64,000 nt of DNA from Synechococcus sp. CC9902 (GCF_000012505.1 NC_007513.1:930001-994000); one strand, 5' to 3'. Counted from the stretch's first letter, positions 17,441 through 25,731 are shown. Notes: generated from the letters alone by a model not told the origin. A program made the numbers and translations.

Positions 17441-17596
17441 ATGGGAATCACTCATTGCCCCATCTGCATCGGCTTGGCTGTGCTCTCAGCATGCCGTTTT
17501 ATGGCCCATTGCGTGATGGCTTTTCAACTCGAGCGTGGCCACGCCGGACGCACAATGCATCCTGCAACGCTGCTAGGGGTTGTATTTGAGCTCTAG
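17441..17596 (+). CDS. Possible 51-residue Cys/His-rich hydrophobic protein
   Basis: ATG at 17441. MGITHCPICIGLAVLSACRF continues MAHCVMAF, then QLERGHAGRTMHPATLLGVV. The open frame extends upstream without a start codon and contains a further Cys-x2-Cys (SCESCG), so that CxxC...CxxC would form a zinc-ribbon-like set if translation began earlier. No ribosome-binding site. An overlapping frame (17361-17516) is also open but less protein-like. Tentative. Confidence 0.33.
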   Translation: MGITHCPICIGLAVLSACRFMAHCVMAFQLERGHAGRTMHPATLLGVVFEL

Positions 17597-17612
17597 GCGT
17601 CAGTCCTTTGCT

Positions 17613-17930
17613 TTAAGGATCCTTCCGATTGATGAGGGCGAGGTAGCCCTCATCAATACAACGCATGGCTTCATCGTCTTCAGGGAAAGCGCAGCAATAC
17701 AAAAGGTTGATGATGCGACCAAGGTCCATTTCACGACTGGCAACGTCTTGCCAAAGACGAGTCGTTAACTCCAAATCCCTCAGGACGAACTGGGCTTGCA
17801 CCAGTTGCCGACTTAAGGCCACATAGCTCTGTCGGTCGTTGCGGAGACGACATTCATCGAAGCTCTGCACCCCAGAAGTCCGGAGTAGATCTCGAATCGA
17901 CTGCGATGCAGCTTGAAGAATGGGGGGCAT
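17613..17930 (-). CDS. Hypothetical helical protein
   Basis: 105 residues from the ATG at 17930 (MPPILQAASQSIRDLLRTSG). The frame is open upstream to 18077, but that part (poly-His/Arg, Cys-rich) looks non-coding. Predicted all-helical: RQLVQAQFVLRDLELTTRLW and GRIINLLYCCAFPEDDEAMR. No recognised family. Confidence 0.5.
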   Translation of the reverse strand: MPPILQAASQSIRDLLRTSGVQSFDECRLRNDRQSYVALSRQLVQAQFVLRDLELTTRLWQDVASREMDLGRIINLLYCCAFPEDDEAMRCIDEGYLALINRKDP

Positions 17931-18143
17931 CGAAATCGCGCATCTAGGGTCAGTCTGTTCTGTCCGAAAGCCCTGACAACGGTGCTTAATGCCTAGAACT
18001 TCACGCCCTGCCACTGCACTGGCACGGCGATCATGATTTAGGAATTCAAGATGAGTATGTTTGCTCATCGAATGCAAGGCGTATCACCAACAACTGTTTG
18101 TAACGTCGTATGAACTAACTTTGCGCAACATTGCGATGGATTT

Positions 18144-18236
18144 ATGGAAATTCTTGTAATTGCAGCTGTTGTCATCCCGTTCTCGGCTTTGGTTATGAAC
18201 GCATTTGCAGGTGAAGACGACTTTGATTTTCTCTAA
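18144..18236 (+). CDS. 30-residue single-helix peptide
   Basis: ATG at 18144. The product is a membrane helix (ILVIAAVVIPFSALVMNAFA) with an acidic tail GEDDFDFL. Its TAA is immediately followed by the ATG of the next small gene, a tight arrangement that supports both frames. Size and layout are like small subunits of photosynthetic complexes, but it matches none I know. Confidence 0.45.
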   Translation: MEILVIAAVVIPFSALVMNAFAGEDDFDFL

Positions 18237-18344
18237 ATGGAAACGAAATTGTTAGCGCTGATGGCTTTTGGAGCTGCAGTTACGACTCTGTGGGCTTGGT
18301 TGATTGCCAATCTCCCGCAGACGGAGTCTGCCCAGCGCAAGTAA
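18237..18344 (+). CDS. 35-residue single-helix peptide
   Basis: ATG at 18237 abuts the previous stop codon. One helix (LLALMAFGAAVTTLWAWLIA) with a polar, slightly basic tail (NLPQTESAQRK). Its last 65 bases overlap the 3' end of the convergent zinc-ribbon gene, which lowers certainty. Confidence 0.45.
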   Translation: METKLLALMAFGAAVTTLWAWLIANLPQTESAQRK

Positions 18345-18777
18345 GACAGCCACCATTAATCCTGTAAGGCGCCAGGTGACCTCTCAAACACTTTCGCCCT
18401 CTGAAAAATTGGGTTTGTCCTAGCTCTCGTGCATGGGCATCGGTCAATGGAAGTTTGAGCCATCGATCGGGCACCATGCCTACCAATTGTTTTCGATCGT
18501 GTTTGGCCTGCTTGCGACGCTCACGCTCTTCTCGATCGTGTTTGAAACAGACGGCTTCAATTTGATGCTCTCTTGAACACTCTTCGCAAGCTGTCACGGT
18601 CGGTTTCCTTCGAGCGACGTTGAGAGAGAGTTTGTCTCCAGCGACTTCTCGTTCTCTCCCACAGCTACATCTGCACCACCAATAGGCATTGCCCGACTTA
18701 GTGCGACGGTCAGACGGTGCAATAACTGTGAGCTGACCGTACACGTCTCCGACACGGTTGCGAGGAGTCGAAGGCAT
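18280..18777 (-). CDS. Zinc-ribbon protein of the phage/HNH-accessory kind
   Basis: 165 residues. The N-terminal module GDVYGQLTVIAPSDRR...WWCRCSCGRERE...CEECSRE is the small CxCxCG/CxxC zinc module that precedes HNH or AP2 domains in phage homing endonucleases. The C-terminal module RKCLRGHLAPYRINGGCLTC resembles the C-x2-GH...C-x2-C element common in cyanophage and marine picocyanobacterial proteins. No HNH catalytic residues are seen between them; a basic helix (EERERRKQAKHDRKQLVG) lies there instead. Likely nucleic-acid binding; possibly of phage origin. Confidence 0.65.
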   Translation of the reverse strand: MPSTPRNRVGDVYGQLTVIAPSDRRTKSGNAYWWCRCSCGREREVAGDKLSLNVARRKPTVTACEECSREHQIEAVCFKHDREERERRKQAKHDRKQLVGMVPDRWLKLPLTDAHARELGQTQFFRGRKCLRGHLAPYRINGGCLTCAGQTPSAGDWQSTKPTES

Positions 18778-18888
18778 CGAGCAAGGTGTTGTATTTCATC
18801 ATTATTTTGCCCGGACATCCACGAATAGATCGCTACGCGTACTCAAAATCAAAATGTTGCTAAGAAAGGGTGTTCGTCTGCTGTTCTC

Positions 18889-19134
18889 ATGTCTCTTTCT
18901 TGGAAATCAAAGAGAGGTTTCGGATTTGTGATCGGGCTTGCCTTGTGGAGTCTTGGATCTGCTGCAGTAGCTCATACCAGTTCAGGTGAGGCTGCTACTG
19001 AGCAGATGGCAAGGGCGCAGGCCGTACGTCTTGCTCCGAAGGGAGCCACTATTACATCTGTGGATTGTAAGGAGAAAGATGTTGGTTTCTCATCACGATT
19101 TCGCTGCACCGCCCACTGGACTCAAGGAAGCTAA
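18889..19134 (+). CDS. Small secreted protein
   Basis: 81 residues with a signal peptide (residues 1-28: KSKRGFGFVIGLALWSLGSA, cleavage likely after AVAHT region). The mature part carries two Cys (SVDCKEKD and FRCTAHW) likely to form a disulfide. It ends 14 bases before the convergent DUF2130 gene. Function unknown. Confidence 0.7.
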   Translation: MSLSWKSKRGFGFVIGLALWSLGSAAVAHTSSGEAATEQMARAQAVRLAPKGATITSVDCKEKDVGFSSRFRCTAHWTQGS

Positions 19135-19148
19135 TTATTCACAAGAAG

Positions 19149-20522
19149 TTATTGATCAGCGTCACTTTTATTTTTTAGCTCCATAAATTTGTCGCTCATC
19201 GTTGGATTGTTTCTTGTGAGTTTTTTTACGGTTACATCTTGTGCTTTGTCGTTTGCAAGGCGCAAATTACGGTCGGCTCCCATAAGAGCATCTTTCGTTT
19301 TTTGTAGGTGATCAATTGACTTGTCGATTTCATCAATTGCCGTTTGGAAACGCCGTGAAGCTAAATCATAGTTTCTACCAAAAGCACTTTTGAACGATTC
19401 AAGATCCTCCTCAAAATGAGTCACATCAATATTTTGTGCTTTGATTAAGGCGAGTTCGGCCTTGTACTCAATCGACTTAAGAGCAGCGTTTCGGAGGAGA
19501 GTGATAAACGGGATAAAAAATTGAGGCCTGATAACGTAGCTTTTTGCGAAACGATGAGATACATCTACGATCCCAGAGTTGTAAAGTTCACTCTCTGGTT
19601 CTAAAAGTGACACTAGCACTGAGTATTCGCAGTCTTTCTCGACCCGATCTTTGTTGAGTTCCTTAAAAAAGTCCTCATTTTTCTTCTTAGTTATTGTTGT
19701 ATCAGTTTCGTTTTTCATTTCAAACATGATTGAAATAATTTCGTTACCGGATTCATCAAAGTCGCGGAAAATATAATCACCTTTGCTGCCAGAACTTGCA
19801 TCGTTGTCTTTTTCGAAATATGCCCTTGGAAATGCCGCCGCTCGAAGACGATTGAATTCGGTCTCGCAATGTTGCTCTAATGTCTCTCCAACCATTTTCG
19901 TGGAGAGCCTTGCTTTCATGTCACGAAGTCGGACAATTGCCTCATCTCGATCATAAATTTGGGCTTCGTACCGATCTTTGAGTGATTTTGATTCTAATTG
20001 ATGCTTCAGTTCAGATTCACTGAGCTGATTCCTGAGTGCATCCCTCTCCTTTTCAATGGTATTAACTGCTTCATTGATCGCGAGCTTTTTTTGAATACTG
20101 CTCGCGTCTAATTTGGACTGTAGATCGCGCAATTCTGCTTGCTTTTGCAATGTAAGAGTTTGAAATTCTTGGGCAAATTTTGATTCTGTAAATCGACGCT
20201 CTTGCTGTTGATTCTCTTGAATTTGTTGAAGTTCTTTGGCAATTAAATCACGTTGCTTTTCTGCCGACAGAACAGCATCTTTTATGGCAAGCTGCTGTTT
20301 TAAATCTCGATCTCTTAATTCACTCTCCAGCCTTTGGAGCTCGGAGGCTTTTTTAGCCATGGCAAGCTCAATGGCATTTTGCTTGTCCTTTTCAGCTAGA
20401 TCTAAACGTTGCTTCAACTGCTGTTCAAAATCACGATCCCTGACTTGCTTCAAAATATCCGCGTATCCTGTTCCATCCACTTTGAATGCGGTATTGCAGT
20501 GTGGACAGATAATGTCGTTCAT
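19149..20522 (-). CDS. DUF2130 protein: zinc ribbon, coiled coil, putative PD-(D/E)XK nuclease domain
   Basis: 457 residues. Residues 4-12 form half a zinc ribbon ([10 protein letters not shown]). Residues 25-210 are a long coiled coil of Glu/Lys/Gln heptads. The DUF2130 domain follows: [20 protein letters not shown], then [20 protein letters not shown] and FEMKNE. The order GD...E-x-K (Asp in KGDYI, Glu and Lys in FEMKNE) fits the PD-(D/E)XK nuclease core. Composition is more AT-rich than the neighbouring housekeeping genes and no operon partner is seen. Role unknown; DNA processing or defence is possible but unproven. Confidence 0.85.
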   Translation of the reverse strand: MNDIICPHCNTAFKVDGTGYADILKQVRDRDFEQQLKQRLDLAEKDKQNAIELAMAKKASELQRLESELRDRDLKQQLAIKDAVLSAEKQRDLIAKELQQIQENQQQERRFTESKFAQEFQTLTLQKQAELRDLQSKLDASSIQKKLAINEAVNTIEKERDALRNQLSESELKHQLESKSLKDRYEAQIYDRDEAIVRLRDMKARLSTKMVGETLEQHCETEFNRLRAAAFPRAYFEKDNDASSGSKGDYIFRDFDESGNEIISIMFEMKNETDTTITKKKNEDFFKELNKDRVEKDCEYSVLVSLLEPESELYNSGIVDVSHRFAKSYVIRPQFFIPFITLLRNAALKSIEYKAELALIKAQNIDVTHFEEDLESFKSAFGRNYDLASRRFQTAIDEIDKSIDHLQKTKDALMGADRNLRLANDKAQDVTVKKLTRNNPTMSDKFMELKNKSDADQ

Positions 20523-20604
20523 TTTGTAGTCGTGACAGTGTGATTTGGCGCGTTGTTTAGCTGTTATCTATTGAAAGTACTTTCAAATAGGTTAATGCCT
20601 AATT

Positions 20605-21012
20605 CTAATCCGTCCCATTGATCAGAGTTTTGAGTCTGTCTAGTCGCGCTGAATTCACACCAAGATCAGAATCGCCAAGACGTGAAATGGATCGTGCCTG
20701 AATCATGCCTGTATCTTGTTTGGCGAGCAACTCAAGGTCGTCTACAAAGCCAAACAAAGCACTGCTTGCTTCCGCATGGATGTAGCCATCTCTTTCTTCA
20801 ACAATGATGGTACGAGGTGTTTCACGTACTGCAGCAATGATGGTTTCTAGATCTGATTGAAGATTGGCAGTTGACCAGTTCTGCCGTGAACAGTGTGCTG
20901 AACTTAAACACGGACTGAGCTCACCTCCGTGAGTTCCCAAATCAACTGGGATTGGTCCAACGAAATGGAACAACATGAAAAGTGGGACCAAGAGAGTTGA
21001 AACGATGAACAT
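20605..21012 (-). CDS. DUF1499 family protein
   Basis: 135 residues with an N-terminal hydrophobic anchor (MFIVSTLLVPLFMLFHFVGP). The family motif appears as LSPCLSSAHCSRQNW, and the remainder, AAVRETPRTIIVEERDGYIH then LFGFVDDLELLAKQDTGMIQ and RSISRLGDSDLGVNSARL, matches DUF1499 strongly. These proteins are lumenal or periplasmic in plants and bacteria; function unknown. A 32-residue membrane peptide lies just upstream on the same strand. Confidence 0.9.
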   Translation of the reverse strand: MFIVSTLLVPLFMLFHFVGPIPVDLGTHGGELSPCLSSAHCSRQNWSTANLQSDLETIIAAVRETPRTIIVEERDGYIHAEASSALFGFVDDLELLAKQDTGMIQARSISRLGDSDLGVNSARLDRLKTLINGTD

Positions 21013-21052
21013 GGTGATGAGCTGAATTGAGTGCTTTGACTTCTATCGTCTC

Positions 21053-21151
21053 TTAACGTCGGACGATCGCCATGATTGCAGCGACCACGGTGATCAAAAT
21101 GATCCCCGCGTTCCAAATCGTTGTTGAGCTTGGTCGCTGGGGGTGATTCAT
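21053..21151 (-). CDS. 32-residue single-helix peptide
   Basis: ATG at 21149-21151, stop TAA 21053-21055. Polar N terminus (NHPQRPSSTTIWNAG), helix IILITVVAAIMAIV and RR end. It is 40 bases upstream of the DUF1499 gene and could share its transcript. Confidence 0.45.
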   Translation of the reverse strand: MNHPQRPSSTTIWNAGIILITVVAAIMAIVRR

Positions 21152-21226
21152 TGGCAAGATTCGAATTGTATCTTTAAGCGATGCATGAGCTATGGATTTC
21201 CACGTCTGATCGGAAAGATCGTCATT

Positions 21227-21445
21227 ATGGAGTTCAGCGTTGTTTGGTGGATGGGAAATCCTGGCTGGTTTCTTCTTGCCTGGCTGGTTGTCGCCGCTGC
21301 AAGTGCATGGAAATTTTGGCGTTTAACCGGTTCATACCGTACAAAAATGCGATCATCCCAAAGCAGCTCTTTGCAGTTTCGGCTCAAGCTTGAAAAATCC
21401 TGGCAACAAGATGGTGGAAATAAAAATGATCTAAAGATGCGATGA
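21227..21445 (+). CDS. Single-helix membrane protein
   Basis: 72 residues from the ATG at 21227 (MEFSVVWWMGNPGWFLLAWL). A helix spans PGWFLLAWLVVAAASAWKFW; a basic, Ser/Gln-rich cytoplasmic tail follows. The frame is open upstream to 21143 but that extension contains isolated Cys and Arg residues with no counterpart expected in such proteins. Function unknown. Confidence 0.5.
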   Translation: MEFSVVWWMGNPGWFLLAWLVVAAASAWKFWRLTGSYRTKMRSSQSSSLQFRLKLEKSWQQDGGNKNDLKMR

Positions 21446-21544
21446 TCACCATTCAACCTTTCATTCTGATTTCCATACATAGTTACTAGCTATTAATCCG
21501 CGTTCTTTAAAAATGAACACTATTGTGAAGTCAGGGATTTTCAC

Positions 21545-21709
21545 ATGATGGACGGCTCTGGCCAATCTCTTGAACGTCGGTATCAACTCAATATCTGGGT
21601 TGAAACAGAATATTGGGTTCAAGACCGTTATTCAGCTCTTTTAGAAATGGATCGCAAAGTCGATGCTAATTGTGTCTTCTCAGAATTCAGGTTGAGTGCT
21701 CAACACTGA
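21545..21709 (+). CDS. 54-residue soluble protein
   Basis: ATG at 21545 (second ATG at 21548). It reads like a globular fragment: ERRYQLNIWVETEYWVQDRY, then SALLEMDRKVDANCVFSEFR. Strand-helix pattern, one Cys. Not recognised, but the codon content is convincingly protein-like. Confidence 0.6.
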   Translation: MMDGSGQSLERRYQLNIWVETEYWVQDRYSALLEMDRKVDANCVFSEFRLSAQH

Positions 21710-21721
21710 GCAGGTAAACCG

Positions 21722-21817
21722 TTAACTGATTTCTTCTCGTGCTGGTAGCGATACGGCAAGTAACAGTGCCAGAACGATATCTGCAGCCGCGATTATTAGT
21801 TCAACTTCGATTCCCAT
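21722..21817 (-). CDS. 31-residue single-helix peptide
   Basis: ATG at 21815-21817. Short acidic N terminus, helix LIIAAADIVLALLLAVSLPA, tail REEIS. Comparable in size and pattern to other tiny membrane peptides in this window. Tentative. Confidence 0.4.
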   Translation of the reverse strand: MGIEVELIIAAADIVLALLLAVSLPAREEIS

Positions 21818-21934
21818 AACATTGCCAAAAGAGCATGACCGGCCACCGGTTGTCGATGACAGAATTGAAGACAGCTGAATCTCAACTGTCTTTGGATCTA
21901 TCTTGGCACAAATGTAACGCTTTGTAAACCACGC

Positions 21935-22114
21935 TTAGTCTGAGCCGCCGCGGCGCTGGTCATGCAAAAGTTCGAGCTGTCCATGGACTTCGCGGAGCTG
22001 CTGAAGGATGTCTGTTGTTCCCTCGAGCTTGCCAAGACTTAAAAGCATCGTTTCGATTTGCTCTTTGCTAGTAATTAAAACTCGACATTCGCCCGAACCT
22101 GGTTCGTAAGACAT
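21935..22114 (-). CDS. 59-residue protein downstream of the OCP operon
   Basis: ATG at 22112-22114. Sequence: MSYEPGSGECRVLITSKEQI, then LLSLGKLEGTTDILQQLREV, ending in a basic tail DQRRGGSD. The open frame continues upstream for about 27 codons (LVKQLNTTFHKDLLGINW) without a standard start codon but with protein-like content, so the true N terminus may be longer and use an unusual start or contain a frameshift. It follows the GH57 gene by 77 bases. Confidence 0.55.
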   Translation of the reverse strand: MSYEPGSGECRVLITSKEQIETMLLSLGKLEGTTDILQQLREVHGQLELLHDQRRGGSD

Positions 22115-22191
22115 CCAGTTGATACCAAGAAGATCCTTATGAAAGGTGGTATTGAGTTGTTTGACGAGCGAATGCCATGAGTTGCAACAAA

Positions 22192-23673
22192 TTAAATCGC
22201 TGTTGAAGGCTCATCGAGGAGAAATTCACCCCTGCGATGGATTTCGCGTGCATAGTCTGTCCATGTTCCTTGGCCCCAGTAGCGGAAGCAACTGGTTTCA
22301 CTGAGTAGTAAATGAACTAAGGCCTGTTGGTAATGCTCTGTTTGTGTTATCTCAGGGCTGTTAGAAACTTGCTCATCAAAGCGTTTATGGAATTGCGCAC
22401 TTAATTGATTAATCGGCTCGAGAATATTTTCATAACCTTCTACCCAGCTTAAATTGTTCGTCCATGATGCTCCTTCAATATTGAACCCAGTATCGGAACT
22501 TTTGAGGGAGGCAATGGCTGAAGACAGTGCCTGACGTCCTAAATCATCGCCCATTGCATTCCAAATTCTGTGTTGATGTACACCTTGAATGGTTGGGAAA
22601 TTTGATTCATGAATGCCAGCTGCGGCAATCATTTCGAGATATTCAGATCCATTCACGGCCATAACAGATTCACCATTGTCTCTATTTCGTCGATTCGCTT
22701 GTAAATAAGCTTCCGGAAATTCATTCATCATGACTCCGCCATTTTCACCATCTGCAATTTGAGATACGAGCGATGGGATCTTTATGTTATTAATTTCCTG
22801 CCGACCAAGACCCTGTGCCTCGTAAAAAGGTTGCATCTGCCCAACTAACTTTGTGTCTGATCCTTGGGTTTTTATTAAAGCGGTGATTTTTATAGTGTCT
22901 CCAAGTGAATTTTTAGCAATTAATTGATTTGGTATGTACTTTTGCTCATGATTTAGTGGTGTGCCATTTAGATTCTCGACACTATGTTCCTGAACTAATA
23001 CCCATTTATATCCACACTCCTTTAAGGCTTTTATGAATTCGTACAGAGTATCGGGATGATTTGGAAGATGCATTTCCGGAGGGGAGAACCCTTTCACCCT
23101 CTGCAGTGCTTCAGTGCCGAATAAATGTGCAAATTGATGTTGCCATGCACTGATCTGTAGTTTCAGATCTGGAATAGGAGTGGATGGTGCCACTGCATGA
23201 CTCCAGAAAGTACCAAGCCATTCAACATGATTCTGCATTTGAGAATCACAAGCAAGAAATTTAAGGGATTCAGTTATATCAGTCCTTCCCATTTGATTAA
23301 CACCCCAGAGTAAGTTCCCGGAGTAATCAAGCATGATACGAGGATTACAACCTTCTTTAATTAAACCGGGAATTATGTCAGCAAGACGTTTATAACATTG
23401 TGCGAATGGCTCTGCATTGTGATTATCTCCCTCCTCTGAATGATTAAACATATGCTGAAGATGCGAAATTAACTCGCCTTCATTCCCGGCAGGTATTGTT
23501 GGTTGGTGCATATGTAATGCACATGCATAGCCAGATTTGAGTTGATCAAAATTGATATTGGTTGACTCTTTCCAATGGTCTGTGACCTGATTAACCTTTT
23601 TCAGTAATTCTGATTCCCGACCGCTGATCGCAGGACAACCATTGAGGATCGGTAAAGGTGCGGCGAAACCCAA
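22192..23673 (-). CDS. Glycoside hydrolase family 57-type protein in the OCP operon
   Basis: 493 residues. The motif ACALHMHQPTIP matches GH57 conserved region 1 (HQP). Further family-like blocks are GFSPPEMHLPNHP (E-rich nucleophile region), and KWVLVQEHSVE. The C-terminal part is helical, with SCFRYWGQGTWTDYAREIHR near the end. GH57 enzymes act on alpha-glucans such as glycogen. It starts 5 bases after the frp stop and is thus the fourth gene of ocp-crtW-frp. Why a glucan enzyme sits there is unclear. Confidence 0.85.
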   Translation of the reverse strand: MGFAAPLPILNGCPAISGRESELLKKVNQVTDHWKESTNINFDQLKSGYACALHMHQPTIPAGNEGELISHLQHMFNHSEEGDNHNAEPFAQCYKRLADIIPGLIKEGCNPRIMLDYSGNLLWGVNQMGRTDITESLKFLACDSQMQNHVEWLGTFWSHAVAPSTPIPDLKLQISAWQHQFAHLFGTEALQRVKGFSPPEMHLPNHPDTLYEFIKALKECGYKWVLVQEHSVENLNGTPLNHEQKYIPNQLIAKNSLGDTIKITALIKTQGSDTKLVGQMQPFYEAQGLGRQEINNIKIPSLVSQIADGENGGVMMNEFPEAYLQANRRNRDNGESVMAVNGSEYLEMIAAAGIHESNFPTIQGVHQHRIWNAMGDDLGRQALSSAIASLKSSDTGFNIEGASWTNNLSWVEGYENILEPINQLSAQFHKRFDEQVSNSPEITQTEHYQQALVHLLLSETSCFRYWGQGTWTDYAREIHRRGEFLLDEPSTAI

Positions 23674-23678
23674 ATTGG

Positions 23679-23999
23679 TTAGAACATTGACATTGCTTTA
23701 ATTTTGGCAAGCTTTTTCGGATCTAGTCCATTCAGCTCATCCAATGTGATCAATTGCTGTTTTAATAACTCCGCCAGTGTAAAGAGGATATTGCCGTAGT
23801 CGAATTCTGATCTTCCTTCAAATAGATGCCGTTCTGTGCTGAGGTAGTCATGCATGTTCCATACCGACTCATCAGTGTTCAACTCCTGGCATTTTGCCTG
23901 AAGCGTTGAAATTAATGACTCAATAGAACGATTCCTGCCATTATCAAATGCGTGGCGTGCCACTTGTTCTTCTTGGGATGACCAGTCAGCGGGCGTCAT
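23679..23999 (-). CDS. frp: Fluorescence recovery protein
   Basis: 106 residues, close to the usual 105-135. FRP binds active OCP and speeds its return to the orange state, releasing it from phycobilisomes. Recognised from the pattern DWSSQEEQVARHAFD, VWNMHDYLSTERHLFEGRSE, DYGNILFTLAELLKQQLITL and DELNGLDPKKLAKIK, which follows the W..HD.LS..RH..DGKYDYRYS...FVFA.L.KEG...L.EL.GL..DK plan of known FRPs; the DYRYS equivalent is diverged. It sits 15 bases after crtW. Confidence 0.9.
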   Translation of the reverse strand: MTPADWSSQEEQVARHAFDNGRNRSIESLISTLQAKCQELNTDESVWNMHDYLSTERHLFEGRSEFDYGNILFTLAELLKQQLITLDELNGLDPKKLAKIKAMSMF

Positions 24000-24014
24000 A
24001 AAAAGCTCTTGGGA

Positions 24015-24785
24015 TTAGTGGGAATGTTTAATCTTGGCTTGTTCACGTTGTAGTGAAGCGACGCGCAGATTAGGCAGCTTGAACCAGGGTGTGCTTGGAT
24101 TCAAATGATGTTCCAAATGGTAGCCAAAGTGATAGCAAGCTGCGAACGAAAGGAGCGGATGTAATGAAAGACTTCTAGGTCTTTGACGTCCTGCTTCCTT
24201 TCGCGTTATTTGGTGAGGGAGGCATGTGCCAACAAAAAAAAGTTGAATTGAACTGATGATTAATGGTATTGGGCAAAAAATGATAATATTCTCAGCAGCA
24301 TTAGGATTTACACTGCTTGTGATTTGAAGCAGTAGCAACCAAACAATAGTCAAAATGCAAAACTGTTTGGCATCAAGATAGTTACTTAGAAATCTAAAGT
24401 ACCAATTGATTGGCTTTGAATTTTGAATTGAATGGAAGTCTGGATCAGCTGCAGACTCAGGATAACGATGATGGAGACTATGGTTTTTGGAACAAGACTT
24501 GTAGGAAAGTCCCGCATACAAAAATAGGCATAGTCTTCCAATATTGTTATTCAGGTTCTCGTTGAGTGGAGCCAAGCTGTGATGCATGGCATCGTGAGCA
24601 ACGATGAACAATCCAGTGTGTAGGAATGATCTCAGAAGAATAAAACCAAGAATCGCGGAGCTAGACCATACATTCACATTAATCAGCATGGATATCACGA
24701 ATGTGATGATCCATGCTGAACCAATCAATGCCGCCAATATGAGACTTTGACGTTGGTGTCTAGCTTGCGCGGCTTTAGTTGCCAC
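24015..24785 (-). CDS. crtW: Beta-carotene ketolase, CrtW type
   Basis: 256 residues if initiated at the GTG at 24785 (VATKAAQARHQRQSL), eleven bases inside the end of ocp; the frame is open to 24854 but those 23 residues lie in ocp. CrtW adds keto groups to beta-carotene to give echinenone and canthaxanthin, the pigments OCP carries. The membrane di-iron His boxes are HDAMHH, HSLHHRYP and HLEHHLNP, and HQITRKE... precedes the last. Four membrane helices. Position between ocp and frp strongly supports a dedicated role in making OCP pigment. Confidence 0.93.
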   Translation of the reverse strand: MATKAAQARHQRQSLILAALIGSAWIITFVISMLINVNVWSSSAILGFILLRSFLHTGLFIVAHDAMHHSLAPLNENLNNNIGRLCLFLYAGLSYKSCSKNHSLHHRYPESAADPDFHSIQNSKPINWYFRFLSNYLDAKQFCILTIVWLLLLQITSSVNPNAAENIIIFCPIPLIISSIQLFFVGTCLPHQITRKEAGRQRPRSLSLHPLLSFAACYHFGYHLEHHLNPSTPWFKLPNLRVASLQREQAKIKHSH

Positions 24786-25731
24786 CAAGCTTGAGTAGTT
24801 CAGCGGGCGAAGCGAGTAAGTCGATCGCGACAAAATAGATTTTGTCGTTCTCATCCAACAGGAAACGCCAAGCGACGTTCATTCCCACTTCTTGACCAAA
24901 CCAAGGAGTTTGAACTTTTCCCGTTACTTTAATTTGGTTGAAACCACTATCTGCTGGTTCTCCAAAACCACCCTGAGGCATCAATCTAAGATTTTGACAA
25001 TCGCGTCGGAAGAATTTCAAGATGGCTTCGCGACCAACAATTGGACGTTGAAATGGTGGTTGCAAAGCACCGTCTTCAAGGAATAATTCGATTAATTGGT
25101 CAAAATCATTGGAGTTCAAAAGCTCCATGTAGCTCAAAATTGTCTGGTTGAGAACTCCGGGGATAAAGATCTTTTCCCGTTGCTCTACTGGTGTAGGGGC
25201 AACAATTGGCTCTGCAACCAGCTGATCATCAACAACGTCTGGATCGAATCCCATATCGGATACGAAATTGCGCAACAAACTGATTTGTTGACCCTGCTCT
25301 ACTTTTTTAACCGCATCCAGCACAGATGACGCGTTGGCTGAGAGTTTGTAGCCAGGTGGGATGGGTGCCACTTTTCCTGCACGCATGAGCTCACCAAGCT
25401 CGTACCAAAAACCAAGCTTCACGTTGATCGACCAGAAGGCGTAGCGCGTCGAAATGGGTGCGTTGATTTTGCTTGCAAGGTCGCACATCACCTTTGTCTG
25501 CTCGTCGAAGTTCAAGGCGACGATTTCGTCGAGCGTTGGTTTGGCCAAAGCCATCCTCGCCGCTCCAGGGGCGGCAACAGTGATGGTTTGCCCCATTTCG
25601 AGATAGGCAAACCAGATCAGTGCCAACTGGTCCTCGGCGCTAAGCAGCTTGAAACGGGCTGTGATGGCGGGTACAGCGTCTGCCGTTTGCGTATCAGGGA
25701 AAATTTGTCGTGCTTTATCGATCGTGTACAT
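24775..25731 (-). CDS. ocp: Orange carotenoid protein
   Basis: 318 residues: all-helical N-terminal carotenoid domain (1-165), linker, and NTF2-like C-terminal domain (196-318). OCP senses blue-green light and quenches phycobilisomes. Key positions are kept: Tyr in WFAYLEMGQ, Trp in FWSINVKLGFWYELGEL, Arg in SLLRNFVSDMGFDP, Tyr in LSYMELLNSNDFD and Trp in VQTPWFGQ. The stop overlaps crtW. Upstream 25732-26011 has no gene and should hold the promoter. First gene of ocp-crtW-frp-GH57. Confidence 0.98.
   Translation of the reverse strand: MYTIDKARQIFPDTQTADAVPAITARFKLLSAEDQLALIWFAYLEMGQTITVAAPGAARMALAKPTLDEIVALNFDEQTKVMCDLASKINAPISTRYAFWSINVKLGFWYELGELMRAGKVAPIPPGYKLSANASSVLDAVKKVEQGQQISLLRNFVSDMGFDPDVVDDQLVAEPIVAPTPVEQREKIFIPGVLNQTILSYMELLNSNDFDQLIELFLEDGALQPPFQRPIVGREAILKFFRRDCQNLRLMPQGGFGEPADSGFNQIKVTGKVQTPWFGQEVGMNVAWRFLLDENDKIYFVAIDLLASPAELLKLGGN

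Noticed and set aside
18000-18077. N-terminal extension of the gene at 17613
   Set aside because: Composition changes sharply; the ATG at 17930 is the better start.
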